Positions 12,601 to 24,600 of a stretch of 64,000 nucleotides of DNA are shown here, in pieces. The notes beneath the pieces are model-generated. The model saw nothing but the letters and a program-made list of their open reading frames with translations. It did not search any database and had not been told where the DNA came from. The first letter of the stretch is position 1; each line of letters begins with the position of its first letter. The position numbers were made by a program, and so were the translations under genes. Origin of the DNA: Limnoperna fortunei (lineage: Eukaryota; Mollusca; Bivalvia; Mytilida; Modiolidae); the NCBI GenBank assembly GCA_944474755.1, contig OX104114.1, positions 85,941,094 to 86,005,093 on the forward strand, in the 5' to 3' direction.

Positions 12601-15600
12601 ATCAAAATAATGGTTAAACACTGTTCACATGGGACGTGTAAATCGGATAGTCGATATCCAGCTAAATTGCAAGGAGCCAGATTTATTCCATTTGTGAAGC
12701 CCAAGACCGACCTGAACAAATGTTTACGCTGGATTTCTCTGTGTCGCAGGCCTCATACACAACTTAATGTCGAGAAAATCACCAAACACACATATATTTG
12801 TAGTAAGGTAAGTTTCACAATTGAATTTTAAGTTTATGAAGTTTTTAACTTGTATTTTCTTTGTCCAAGAATCGTCTGCCGTGCAACGCTGTAACTTGCA
12901 CAAAAGTCTACCACATGAAAATAACAAAAATATGTAAACCCGTCATACAATGACGTATATAAAAACAAAAAGGGCTTGAGACGAATGCAATACACGATGA
13001 GTGGTAAGTTTTAAATCAAATCAATTGTTTACCCGAGGTCGGCCTTGGGTAGGGGTGGGGGGGGGGGGGGGAGGCTTCTCATCACATGCTCTTGCCACAG
13101 GGGCTCGTAAAAATTGATTTACTTGCGCTATTATTGATTGTCTTTTGTAGCTTTTAGTTTACTATTTTGGCAATGACCATTTATTGTAAAAGTGTTTCGC
13201 TAATAAATATTGTCTATTGTCTATATATGGCCACACACTCAAATTTCGTCCATACTCGAATTTCGGCGAGTTTCCTTCATTCAATTTAAGCCATGTAAAC
13301 AATTAACCCAAGGCTAAATTACTTTCAAAATATCGTGCATTTATTGCTCTATAGTATAATCAAATGACTCTTGAATAATAAAGTACAGTGCATTTCAACA
13401 AAATTAATGTCCGTTAACAGACATACTTTCATCGCTGAAATTCGAGTGTACTACTATACAGTTAAACTATATATAATTCGCTTCTTAAGATATTTTTCTC
13501 TATGAATATAATCATCATACCTTGAATCAAGCTAATTTAAGCACTTGATTTTAGTCACATTGTTGTCACGTGACTTTTTGTTCAAAATGAAAGCGAAATG
13601 TCCGAATGTAAGGGTATCGATGGAAATGAGCTTAGAAATGGACTTAAATCATCTTGATTAAAGGTATGATGATTAATGAGAACCCTGTGACATTGTGCTT
13701 TTACTGTACTGAAAAAGTGTTACAGACTTAATGCAAATGATAAGCCAGGCTCGTGTGAAATATTGTAATATTTGTTATTTAATGTTAATGGCTTGCTCAG
13801 TATGTATTTTCTGTAATACATAAAGCTCCTTAATTATTGCAGCATTTCATCAGTTTAGAGGGCCCCACAGGGGAATACCCAGACCCTTGTGATGCTCTGA
13901 ATGGTGAGCTGAAGCAGGCCAGAAGACAAGTATCCAGATTACCTACAATTGGATGTACTGGAAGTGTTGATCAACATTTGATGTCCAAGTATGACAATTT
14001 GCCAAATGTATACTACTATGTTTGTTTGTATGTTGTTTTAATGCCACTAACAGCAATTTTCAGCTAGATCATGGTGTCCAGTTTTTATTAGGGGACAGCC
14101 TGAGTACCCAGAGAAAACTTCTGACCTGTTGTAGGAAAACTGGCAATCATTGTCAATTAAGATTGGATTCGAGTCCACACTGCCTGCAGTGAGAATCGAA
14201 CCTGCAATCTCACTGTTGACATACCACATGATCAATAGTAGATGAACCACCTTACAGGCATAGAATTTAACTTTTTTACCCACAAGCAAATCTTTGCTTG
14301 TGGTCATTTTTTTCACAAGCAAAATTTGTAAGGTTGAGAATTTTTAGAAGCAAAAATTTTCGGAAGTAAATTAGTCTAAAATCTTTATATTTTTTTATAA
14401 TTTTAAATTAGCAGTAACACCTCTAAACTATTTTAACTCTAAAAACTAATCTAACACATCTCCGTGATGGCGGAGCACCACCAACAGCGCTAGGTGGATG
14501 AAAAAGTCCGAGAGTTGCGAAAAGAAATAGAACTGGTTACCGGAACACATCCAGACAACAGACGGACACAGTTTAACTAAGTAAATAAACATTTCTCGGC
14601 CGTAAACACAGGCACTTGTTTCTTGAAAAAAAAATTCATATACTCTCTTATTTCCAATGGAAATAAGAGAGTGAATTTTTTTTTCACGAAACAAGTGCCT
14701 GTGGCCGTAAACTAACAAAACTGGACAAATTATCGTAGACGCAAAATTTTGCCCTTTTCCTAATTTCCCAGACGCAATTAACATATTTCACACGCATTTT
14801 GCGTCTTAGCGTCCGTTAATTTCGAACCCTGACCTTAACCACTCTGCCACTGAGGCCCGTACACTATTTTGTATGTAGACATTTATATTAGAGACTCAAG
14901 GGAAAACTGATGACTAAACTCTACACCAGGGGGTGTTTTTTATTGCATTTATTCTGCAAGTACATCCCTGTTTTTGCCAAATATTTATATTTTAAATTAC
15001 TTATTTATTGTTTGCACATGAAATCTGATCAATGCATCGAAATTTGAAAATAAATTGTATTTTTTACTGCATAAAAACGATGTACAAATGTGTTTAAATT
15101 TTAAGTTTTTTTTTAAATTTCAGTTTCGAGGAAATCACAATAGAGGAAAATGGGGTTCACTGTCAGACAGATGAAACATGTAAGTAAAATTGTAAAATTT
15201 CTTTTATCCTATATGGAACATGGCTTTGCATGTTCAGGCATGTTTAACATTATGATTGTTAACAGTCCACTATTATAGTGGAAATTCATAATTTTACATA
15301 TCCACATTTCACAATGCCGTCTTGAAGTAGATAAACTATTGTATATATAAACCTGATTAAAATTAGATGATAAATGAAAAATTTTCTATTGGTGAAAAAT
15401 TGTATGCTATTTTATAAATTTGGATGGTGATCTTCATAAAATTTAGATAGCTGAACAAACATTTGCTGAATAAACTCTATGTCTACAGGAATTTTTTCAA
15501 CATAAAAGTCTTTTTTTGTATAGAGTACAAAAATGCAAAATAATGCACCGGTTACCATAAGCTGCCCTTGAATCTGATAAAAGTATTCATGAGATTTAGG

Positions 15601-18600
15601 CAAAGCGAGAGATCCATCAACTAGTTTTAAGCAAAAGTTTGGGATTGATTGCACAGCATCTAATATTGTCAGGTCTCGAGCAGAGTATGGACATTTAATC
15701 TCCAACACTCCTGTTTCATTATTCATGCAGATTTTCCCATCAGGACTTGCAGCCAGATAAGAAAACGAGGGATTGACAACCAACCCACAATCATGAATGT
15801 GGTGATCTGGGTTTTTTTCCATATACACCTGCTTTGCAGTATTTTCATTTTTCTTTCCATAAGTAGTTGCCTCTGACTGGAAATTACAACAAGAGAAAAT
15901 ACTGTCTACAAACTTTGACGTAATTTCCTTTTTCCTTTTGCATATTTTAAAAAATTGGGATGCAGTTATTCTGCTTTTTCTTTCATTAAACCACAGAGGG
16001 TTATTTGATTGCTGTCTTGTTGTTCCCTCTAGAAACACAGCTTCAGCTTGTGTTGTCGAAAAAAAAATATTTAAATGACTGTATTTCTGTAGGGTATCTG
16101 CATCAATGACAGAAATAATTCTTGGAAAGGTTATATCTCCACACTGTGATGGGTTCGTTATGGCAGCTGGTATTGGTTTATAATGTCTTAACTAAAAAAT
16201 AAAAAAAATATAATTATAACATAACATAAGTACAGCTGAGTAGAGCTAGTTGATATGAAAGGCAATGAATTTCACATGGGTGTCTGAAATTTTCCCGTCT
16301 TGCCCTTCGAACAGTGTTAGATCCTTTATGTCTCTATGGGTGAGATAACCTATATATTGTGACATCAAGTTACATACACTTGGCTACCAAGCCATTTGAA
16401 GAAATAAGGTAACAAATCTGAAAATCTGCTGAGAAAAAGTATCGAATCAGTCGTGTTAGCCAATTCAAGAAACTCTAAAACCACGGGCAAATATATCTGT
16501 AAAAAAAATAATGCATTCTATGTTGATATTTGATAATCAAAATGAATTAATTGCTTATTTTTTTTTGGAACAACCAAGTGTCCATATATATGTGTTTTAT
16601 ATACCCAGACTTGATTTTACACACCACATGCATCCGACTACTGCTTTAATTAGAAGACTGCCAAAGGATCATGTGAGCTATTTAACTATTATTTCATATT
16701 TTTTCATTTCAGTGTTTTCATCACTAGAAATGCTGTCTCACGTATCAAGAATAAGGAAGTTAGAGGAAGAAAATGAACAGTTGAGGAAGGACAATTGTAG
16801 ACTAACAATAGAACTTGATATGATTATCAGAAAAAGTGCCAAACCTACATGTACCACGTCAGAAGCTTGCCAGACAAATTTTAATTTTCATTTTAACACA
16901 GAGAACACGACACAATCATCCATCAAGAATTTATTTCAGTTTTACACTGGCTTAACATATTACCGTTTTCTTATGCTTTTGGCCTTCCTGTTTCCTACTG
17001 ATATTGGAAATCGTAATCCCATTGTCTATGACTCCAAGAGAAAAGAAATTCAACCGGATAAATTACCTCTTTCAGAGCAAGTGTTTATGTATTTGTGCCG
17101 ACTACGAAATGGGTTAAATTTAAAAGATCTTGCATTTAGATTTAACGTTAAAGTTCCAACAGTTTCAACAGTTGTTAACGGTGTTGCAAAGTACATGTAT
17201 GCAAGATTAGGGTCAATAAGCTATTGGCCACACCGTAGTGTTATAATTGAAAACATGACTCAAGCCTAGTACAGATCAGATTTTCCTGTATGCTTAGCCA
17301 TTTTAGATTGTACAGAAATAAAGACTGAGAAACCATCATCAATGAGGCAGCAGAGCCAGTTGTACTCCGACTACAAGTCGACAAATACATTGAAAGTTTG
17401 TGATCCACGTGGTTCCATTATTTTTGTATCCGATTTATTTTCTGGGTCCATATCAGACAATGAGATCGTTAGACAAAGTGGATTTTTAGATTATTTACGC
17501 AATCTTAAGGCTATGGGATTTATTCATGCTAAAGACGGTGTAATGTCAGACAAAGGATTCTTAATTGAGAAAGATTTAGCAGAAATAGAAATTGATCTTA
17601 ATATTCCTCCATTTGCTTCAAGTGCTAAACCATTTTCAGAAGCTGAAGTAACTCTTACAAAGAAGATTGCATCACACCGAATCCACATAGAAAGAGCAAT
17701 TAACCAAATTAAATGTTTCAAACTGTTAAAACGGATAATACCTGTCAGTCTTTTTCACAGTATAAATGCTCATTGGTTTAATGCTGCAATATTAACTAAT
17801 TTTCAGGATACTTTGGTGAAAAATTAAAACATTTTACATTTAAAATATGTTCTTATTAATTATGTGATCATGTCTTTTTCTGTGTAAAGCACATGAACAG
17901 TCTTCACTTGGCATCTGTTCATATATAAACTGATTATATTGTTGCCTGTTCAGTGTTGGTCATGCATGCATGTAGCATTCCTTACATGGGACAGACGAAT
18001 AAATTATGATGAAGTTAAACCAGTTTGATGCATGTACACCTGAATGCTTTCAAGTGGCAAGTTGAGAAAATAAGAGTAAAAGTTTTGTGTTAAAATTTCT
18101 TGGGAACTGCTGAATGGATTTCATGTCTGATGGGTGTTTTTGTTTTATTTTATGTATTGCTCACCTGCAATGGTAACATGGAGCCTAACTGAACATTTCC
18201 TATTTCAGTCTTTTTTGTCTCAAAATGTTGATCATTACATGTTAGTAAATAAGACAATGGAGTACCACTTGCAGCTGGATGGGTTTTTAGCTTCTTTACA
18301 TCCTCCATTGTCACATCAGGTACACTCAAATTCAGTATACAACAAAAGTATTTTAAGGTTCCAGGCGTACATTGTAATTTACTGTGCCCAGACAATTGTT
18401 TCCTGTAGAGATATTGGTGATCTGTGAAAAATTGTGAAGTCATAATTCATCTAATTGATTTTGAAGAGCAGATTTATTTTATTTATACTTTTACATGAAA
18501 ATTTAAGATTCATATTCAAATTTCTGTGGTGGGGCCTTATTGGCCGAGTGGTTAAGGTAGTTTGTCTACTAATGATCATGTGGTCTGTCAACGCTGAGAT

Positions 18601-21600
18601 TGTGGGTTCAATTCTTACTGCAGGCAGGGTGTACTCGACTCCAATCTTCATTGACATGGACTGCCAGTTTTCCTTCTGCAGGTCGGGGGTTTTCTCTGGG
18701 TACTCCGGCTTCCTCCCCCAATAAAATCTGGACGCCATGATATAGCTGAAAATTGCTGAAAGTGGCGTTAAACACCATCAAACAAACAAATCAAATTTCT
18801 GTGTATTGTCTGATGACAATTTTCCAAAATCCTCTTGCATTTTTAGTACATGTATGATTATTAAAATGTGCTTCAAAGTAACGACTTACTCTCATACTAA
18901 TAGATAACTCGCCATGTAATTTCTGCAAACAGGATAATTAACTTTATTTTAAATTTTCAATGACAAATAGGATTATTAAAACTGTTTCGTCCCTGCCATG
19001 GGAACTCATCAGGTGGCTTATGGCTACCACGACAGTTTATATTCTAGCACTTGAATAAAAAAGGTTCGATACTGTTGTTAACAAAAAATATTATTAAAAA
19101 CATAATTTATGATGCATGATGTCAAAGATTTTCAGTAACTAATCATTCTAGTAGTTAATCTGTTTAATATATAATTTAGGTTACAAGTACTGGCTGTAAT
19201 GTAAATTTTCTGTATTTATTTACCTAAAATTAAGGGGCATGCTGTGAACTGGCTTTTTCTTCCTAGGTGTTGGTTTTGGCTTAGCAAAAACCATAGTGGA
19301 TACTGGTTCTGCATCAATTTTTGGCCCTCTTGGCTTATGCCATTGTTGTGGCATGCTTGTGCAAGCCAGCTCTGATGGAACATCTGTCAGTCCTAGATTT
19401 TTATAGTGGGCCAATTGGAAAATAACAGCAACTGTATGGCTACATGTTCCAGTTATTCTATGAAATAACAAACTACATATAAATAAACAGTACGGTTTAT
19501 TTTTGAACCAAATGATAAAATACATAACTATACAGTTTTGGTGGAACAGTTTATGAATTGATTGCATATAATGTAAATTAAATATCAAGTTTCAAGAATA
19601 CAAATTCTATTCATTAAAGCTAATAAATTTACTCAGATCCTAGAAGTATTGAAGAAAAATAGGTTCAAATTTTTGTTTAAAATGGTCGCAACTCGTTTAA
19701 CCAATTTGAAGTCTTGCATACGATCGTGTCACTTCACTTGGGTCACTAGGCCTACAAGTTCATTTTAAAATGAGGACCTCCCTTTAATATGATCTGGTAA
19801 GTAATTCAAAGTATAATTTATAGCCATTGTTAAATTAAGAACAAATAGTCAACAAAAGACGATATCAAAATCCCGTTCAACCATATTAAGTTCATGTATA
19901 GATATTGCACTTCAACCTCGATTATTTACCGGCATTTGGCAAGTATACTTATAAGATATAATAAAAATTAATATATTTACATGAAAATTACATACCCAGC
20001 TTTGCATGTGCAATGTCTTTCTGTGATACTTTTTTCTTTTACCTCGAGCGTAACAGAAATACTGTGTGGAGCTTCCGACTTTCGCATTGAACGAAAGCAC
20101 TTCGCACCGACGTCAATGCAAGTTTCATTTCCATAAGAATATAATTTAAGCCCGTGTAAATATCCGTTTACAAAAAATTATAGCCACGCTCTTTTGCTCG
20201 TTTGGTCAACTCGACGCCTTTAAAATAATCAACAGAGAGGTCATTTGGAATGACTGACAAATTCGTACATCCCGCCATGTTTACTTTCAGATGTCCGACC
20301 TGCGTCGTTGTCAAGGACGTAACTAAGGGGGGCGGAGCTAAGACAATGAAACTGGATCGATGTATTAAGGTTATACCTATTAAGGTTATACCTATTAAGG
20401 TTATACCAATTAAGGTTATACCTATTAAGGTTATACCAATTAAGGTTAACCAATTAAGGTTATACCTATTAAGGTTATACCAATTAAGGTTATACCTATT
20501 AAGGTTATACCAATTAAGGTTATACCAATTAAGGTTATACCTATTAAGGTTATACCAATTAAGGTTATACCTATTAAGGTTATACCAATTAAGGTTATAC
20601 CAATTAAGGTTATACCTATTAAGGTTATACCAATTAAGGTTATACCAATTAAGGTTATACCTATTAAGGTTATACCAATTAAGGTTATACCAATTAAGGT
20701 TATACCTATTAAGGTTATACCAATTAAGGTTATACCTATTAAGGTTATACCTATTAAGGTTATACCAATTAAGGTTATACCTATTAAGGTTATACCTATT
20801 AAGGTTATACCTATTAAGGTTATACCAATTAAGGTTAACCAATTAAGGTTATACCAATTAAGGTTATACCTATTAAGGTTATACCAGTTAAGGTTATACC
20901 AATTAAGGTTATACCTATTAAGGTTATACCAATTAAGGTTATACCAATTAAGGTTATACCAATTAAGGTTATACCAATTAAGGTTATACCTGTTAAGGTT
21001 ATACCAATTAAGGTTATACCAATTAAGGTTATACCTATTAATGTTATACCAATTAAGGTTATACCAATTAAGGTTATACCTATTAAGGTTATACCTATTA
21101 AGGTTATACCTGTTAAGGTTATACCTATTAAGGTTATACCAATTAAGGTTATACCAATTAAGGTTATACCTATTAAGGTTATACCAATTAAGGTTATACC
21201 TATTAAGGTTATACCAATTAAGGTTATACCAATTAAGGTTATACCTATTAAGGTTATACCTATTAAGGTTATACCTATTAAGGTTATACCTATTAAGGTT
21301 ATACCAATTAAGGTTATACCTATTAAGGTTATACCTATTAAGGTTATACCAATTAAGGTTATACCTATTAAGGTTATACCAATTAAGGTTATACCTATTA
21401 AGGTTATACCTGTTAAGGTTATACCAGTTAAGGTTATACCTATTAAGGTTATACCTGTTAAGGTTATACCTGTTAAGGTTATACCTATTAAGGTTATACC
21501 AATTAAGGTTATACCTATTAAGGTTATACCTGTTAAGGTTATACCAGTTAAGGTTATACCTATTAAGGTTATACCAATTAAGGTTATACCTATTAAGGTT

Positions 21601-24600
21601 ATACCAATTAAGGCTATACCTATTAAGGTTATACCAATTAAGGTTATACCAATTAAGGTTATACCTGTTAAGGTTATACCAATTAAGGTTATACCTATTA
21701 AGGTTATACCAGTTAAGGTTATACCTATTAAGGTTATACCAATTAAGGTTATACCTATTAAGGTTATACCAATTAAGGTTATACCAGTTAAGGTTATACG
21801 TATCAAGGTTATACCAATTAAGGTTATACCAATTAAGGCTATACCAATTAAGGTTATACCAGTTAAGGTTATACCAGTTAAGGTTATACCTATTAAGGTT
21901 ATACCAATTAAGGTTATACCAGTTAAGGTTATACCAATTAAGGTTATACCAATTAAGGCTATACCAATTAAGGTTATACCTGTTAAGGTTATACCTATTA
22001 AGGTTATACCAATTAAGGTTATTTACCTATTAAGGTTATACCTATTAAGGTTATACCAATTAAGGTTATACCTATTGTGACAATTTTCCATGTTAAAATA
22101 CACAATGACTTTGAACACAAAATGTTTAAATGTGCCGGGAAGATGTGTGGGTCGAGCACTGTGAGCCCTCACCGTATGGTCCCAGTTAAATAGAAATGTT
22201 GGTGTAGTTTAGTTTAAAATTAAGTTGTCATTCTATTTTACAGGTATGGTCTACCATTGCTGTCTAAGCAGCCAGGACTACCTCACAATTGTTTTATTGC
22301 AGAGGAAGCCGTTAACTGGTGTATAAAGGAGATCGAGGACATTAAGAACATCCCATCAGCCATTGCCTTGATGCAGGTTAAAAGCCTTAATAAAAATAAT
22401 GTAAAACCTGTTGTAAGAAAACTCCTACGGGAAAATACAGCTTCCTTTTATGCCTTTCAGTAAATATAGAATAATAGTTACTTAGGGACTGACTATTGTA
22501 AGGAATGCAATGACCAAATTATTTAATTCGCAAGTCCATGTTTACATTTTTGTGACTGTTTTCTGTCAAGAGTTTTATTTATGTAATTTTGAATGTTCAT
22601 GAGTATCTAATTGATAACATTTCTTGTTTACCACAATGATTGTTGATCAGTTAATAGTTGCTGTTCAGATTATGGCAGCAAAATAACAGGTTTAAAATCG
22701 TTCGCACTTACCATTTTATTTTTCTGTGTTTTCATTCTAATTGATTGATTGATTAAATGTTTGTTTAATGTCCAGTAAGCAATATATCAGATATATTTAG
22801 GATGAGAACAAGTCAACAGACAATCAGTCAATGTATAATGGCGAAGACCAATGGAACAAAATTTTAAGTGACACTGTAAAGAGTATGGAGCATTGGGTAA
22901 AGAGCTTAGCCTGTAGCAGCTGCAATGAGCATATCTTTTAATAAAACTATGAAAGTGGTCTTTATCCTGCACTTTTCAAACACATTACCCACTGTGGTCT
23001 GCAGTCAGGCTTTCTGTATTTAATTATAATCTAACAACCCAGTACATGTAACTACATGTAGGTTGACTCCCCTATCCATGAACTCTGAACCTGCTAGGCA
23101 GCTCTGTTGGTTGAGAACTTGGAACCCCCCCAGTCTGTCGCGGTTCATTTAATTAGTCACTGTTATATGTTATGCATGACTTTAATCTCATGTAAATGTA
23201 ATGTCACAAACAAATAGGGGGCCTCGTTGGCCGAGAGGTCAAGGTAGTTCATCTACTATTGATCACGTGGTTTGTCAACACTGAGATTGCGGGTTCGATT
23301 CTCACTGCAGGCAGGGTGTACTCGACTCCAATCTTAATTGACAAGGATTGCCAGTTTTCCTACCGCATGTTCCGGGGTTTTCTTCGGGTACTCTGGCTTC
23401 CTCCCCCAATAAAAACTGGACGCCATGATATAGCTGAAAAATTGCTGAAAGTGGCATTAAACATCATAAAAACAAACAAAAACACAAACAAATAAAAGTC
23501 TGAATGACTTTTATGATATGTCTGTGAGTGAGTTTGTCTTGATGATATACTGATAAATACATTGAAAATGATGTTCAGTCCTTATAATTCTTTAAAATTG
23601 CATTAAGATATTAATTTTCCTATTAAGGTATTCTGTATTCCATGTTTCTTGAGTATGTTGTATAGCTCTCAAGTCGTGTTGTTGCCATGGCAGTTGCTAA
23701 CTCCTCTTCATGTTGAAGAAGCCGACTCCTAAAAAATTTTCCTAGCAACAAAATGGACATGAATTATGTGTTAATTATGAATGGACAACAGTAAATTATT
23801 TTGTACTTTTCAGAGATTGGTTGATGACCAGGTGATCATACATGCCTCAGGAAATCCTAAGCATCATTTTATCTATGGCTTCTACTTGTACTGTGTCATT
23901 CCAAGTAAAGACAAAGGTATCTTTCATGTATGAATTAGCTGCTTACTTACACATGGTTTGTGCAATGTTCTTAAAATTATATAACTTTTCAGTAGTCTCA
24001 TTGCTGGCAGGGTGTGCTCAACTCAAATCTTAATTGACAAAAATTGCCAGTTTTTGTTGTTGAGATTTTCATCAGGTACTCCACTTTCTCCCCAAATAAA
24101 AACTGGACACTGCAAAAAGCTGAAATTGCTGAAAGTGTTGTTAAACCTCAAACAAATGAACAATTAAATATAGTTACCTTTTTGTCGCAATTTTAACAGA
24201 AAATTGTCATTGTTAGTGTACACCTTAGCAAAAAGCAGACATTTGAAAAGTCATGTCTGTCTAGTAAAAAGCAAAAATATGGAATTACTTACCATGTTTG
24301 TCTAAAAAAAGTTAACCTATCTATGCATGTAAAGTATTGTCGTAATTAAAAATTGCAATTTTTTTTAAATTTCGCATTCTTAACATATATTCTTGCCACT
24401 TTTATACCTTCAAGGTCAACACTTCACATTCAAAGTGATTTGTTGTCCTGTCTTTAAGTAGTTCTTTACATTGTGAGGGTTAGGTTCTGGTTTATCTCCT
24501 GTATATGTGTAAGTGTTGATGTTGATCTTGTATAGCTGTTTGTCGTGAGAATGTTTTTTTCAGTAGGGTGTACAACCTATATTTTTCAATCTTTTTCAAG

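Larger units (their letters stand above)
14025..14858 (-). mobile_element. tRNA-derived SINE (minus), split by a hAT MITE
   Basis: Reverse-complement SINE body from about 14025 to 14254 (includes ctgcctgcagtgagaatcga). The tRNA-like head resumes at 14832-14858 (accttaaccactctgcc). The 577 bp between are a later hAT-type insertion. Confidence 0.8.
12610..17824 (+). pseudogene. THAP-domain DDE transposase of the ISL2EU-like element
   Basis: Proposed exons 12610-12807, 13843-13988, 15124-15179 and 16713-17824 join in phase. Exon 1 starts MVKHCSHGTCKSDSRYP. With exon 2 it forms a THAP zinc finger (CxxxxC, then CSK|HF across the splice, then a PTGEYPDP motif). Exon 3 ends ENGVHCQTDET. Exon 4 opens with a coiled coil (RIRKLEEENEQLRKDN) followed by a DDE_Tnp_4/HARBI1-like catalytic domain: D in LDCTEI (about 17306), D in VMSDKGF (about 17545), E in RIHIERAINQIK (about 17687). 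An in-frame TAG at 17267-17269 truncates the protein just before the first catalytic Asp. The start was chosen because THAP domains begin within a few residues of Met. The exon 2 donor (aa|gtatgac) is inferred from phase. Confidence 0.82.
15412..20278 (-). pseudogene. SWIM zinc finger + YqaJ-type nuclease protein of the transposon
   Basis: Minus-strand exons 20278-19996, 19457-19224, 18402-18165 and 16191-15412 join in phase. Exon 1 begins MAGCTNLSVIPNDLSVDYFK and ends with the first half of a SWIM finger (HCTCKAG). Exon 2 supplies the second half (TCSHTVAVIFQ) and a basic Pro-rich tail. Exon 4 holds a YqaJ/lambda-exonuclease-like fold: RITASQF, LAASPDG (metal-binding Asp), VLEIKCPYS (ExK catalytic pair) and YQIQGQL. 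Such nucleases accompany ISL2EU transposases; their role in transposition is not settled. A six-T run near 20171-20176 breaks the frame inside exon 1; one extra T would rejoin it, so this is a pseudogene or an assembly error. Confidence 0.8.
12428..20363. mobile_element. ISL2EU-like DNA transposon (7.9 kb) inside the minisatellite
   Basis: Ends ACATCGATCCA (12428-12438) and TGGATCGATGT (20353-20363) form an 11-bp perfect inverted repeat. Each is flanked outside by AT (12426-12427 and 20364-20365). Deleting the element and one AT yields ccaattaagg, a perfect 15-bp minisatellite junction, so the ends and the 2-bp target duplication are well supported. It carries a THAP/DDE transposase gene (+) and a SWIM/YqaJ gene (-). 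From memory, this pairing and an AT duplication match the ISL2EU group of PIF/Harbinger-like elements. Both genes have disabling mutations, and younger SINE and hAT insertions sit inside, so this copy is not autonomous. Confidence 0.88.

Noticed and set aside
13843..13901. Exon 13843 as a DEPDC5 exon
   Set aside because: It could be spliced in phase only with an ad hoc acceptor. It completes the THAP zinc finger (CSK|HF) of the transposon gene perfectly, and 8426 joins 22244 in phase without it.
12428..20363. Minisatellite arrays as terminal repeats carried by the transposon
   Set aside because: The arrays are in direct orientation and in register with each other, and an exact empty site is recovered by removing the element, so the array predates the insertion.
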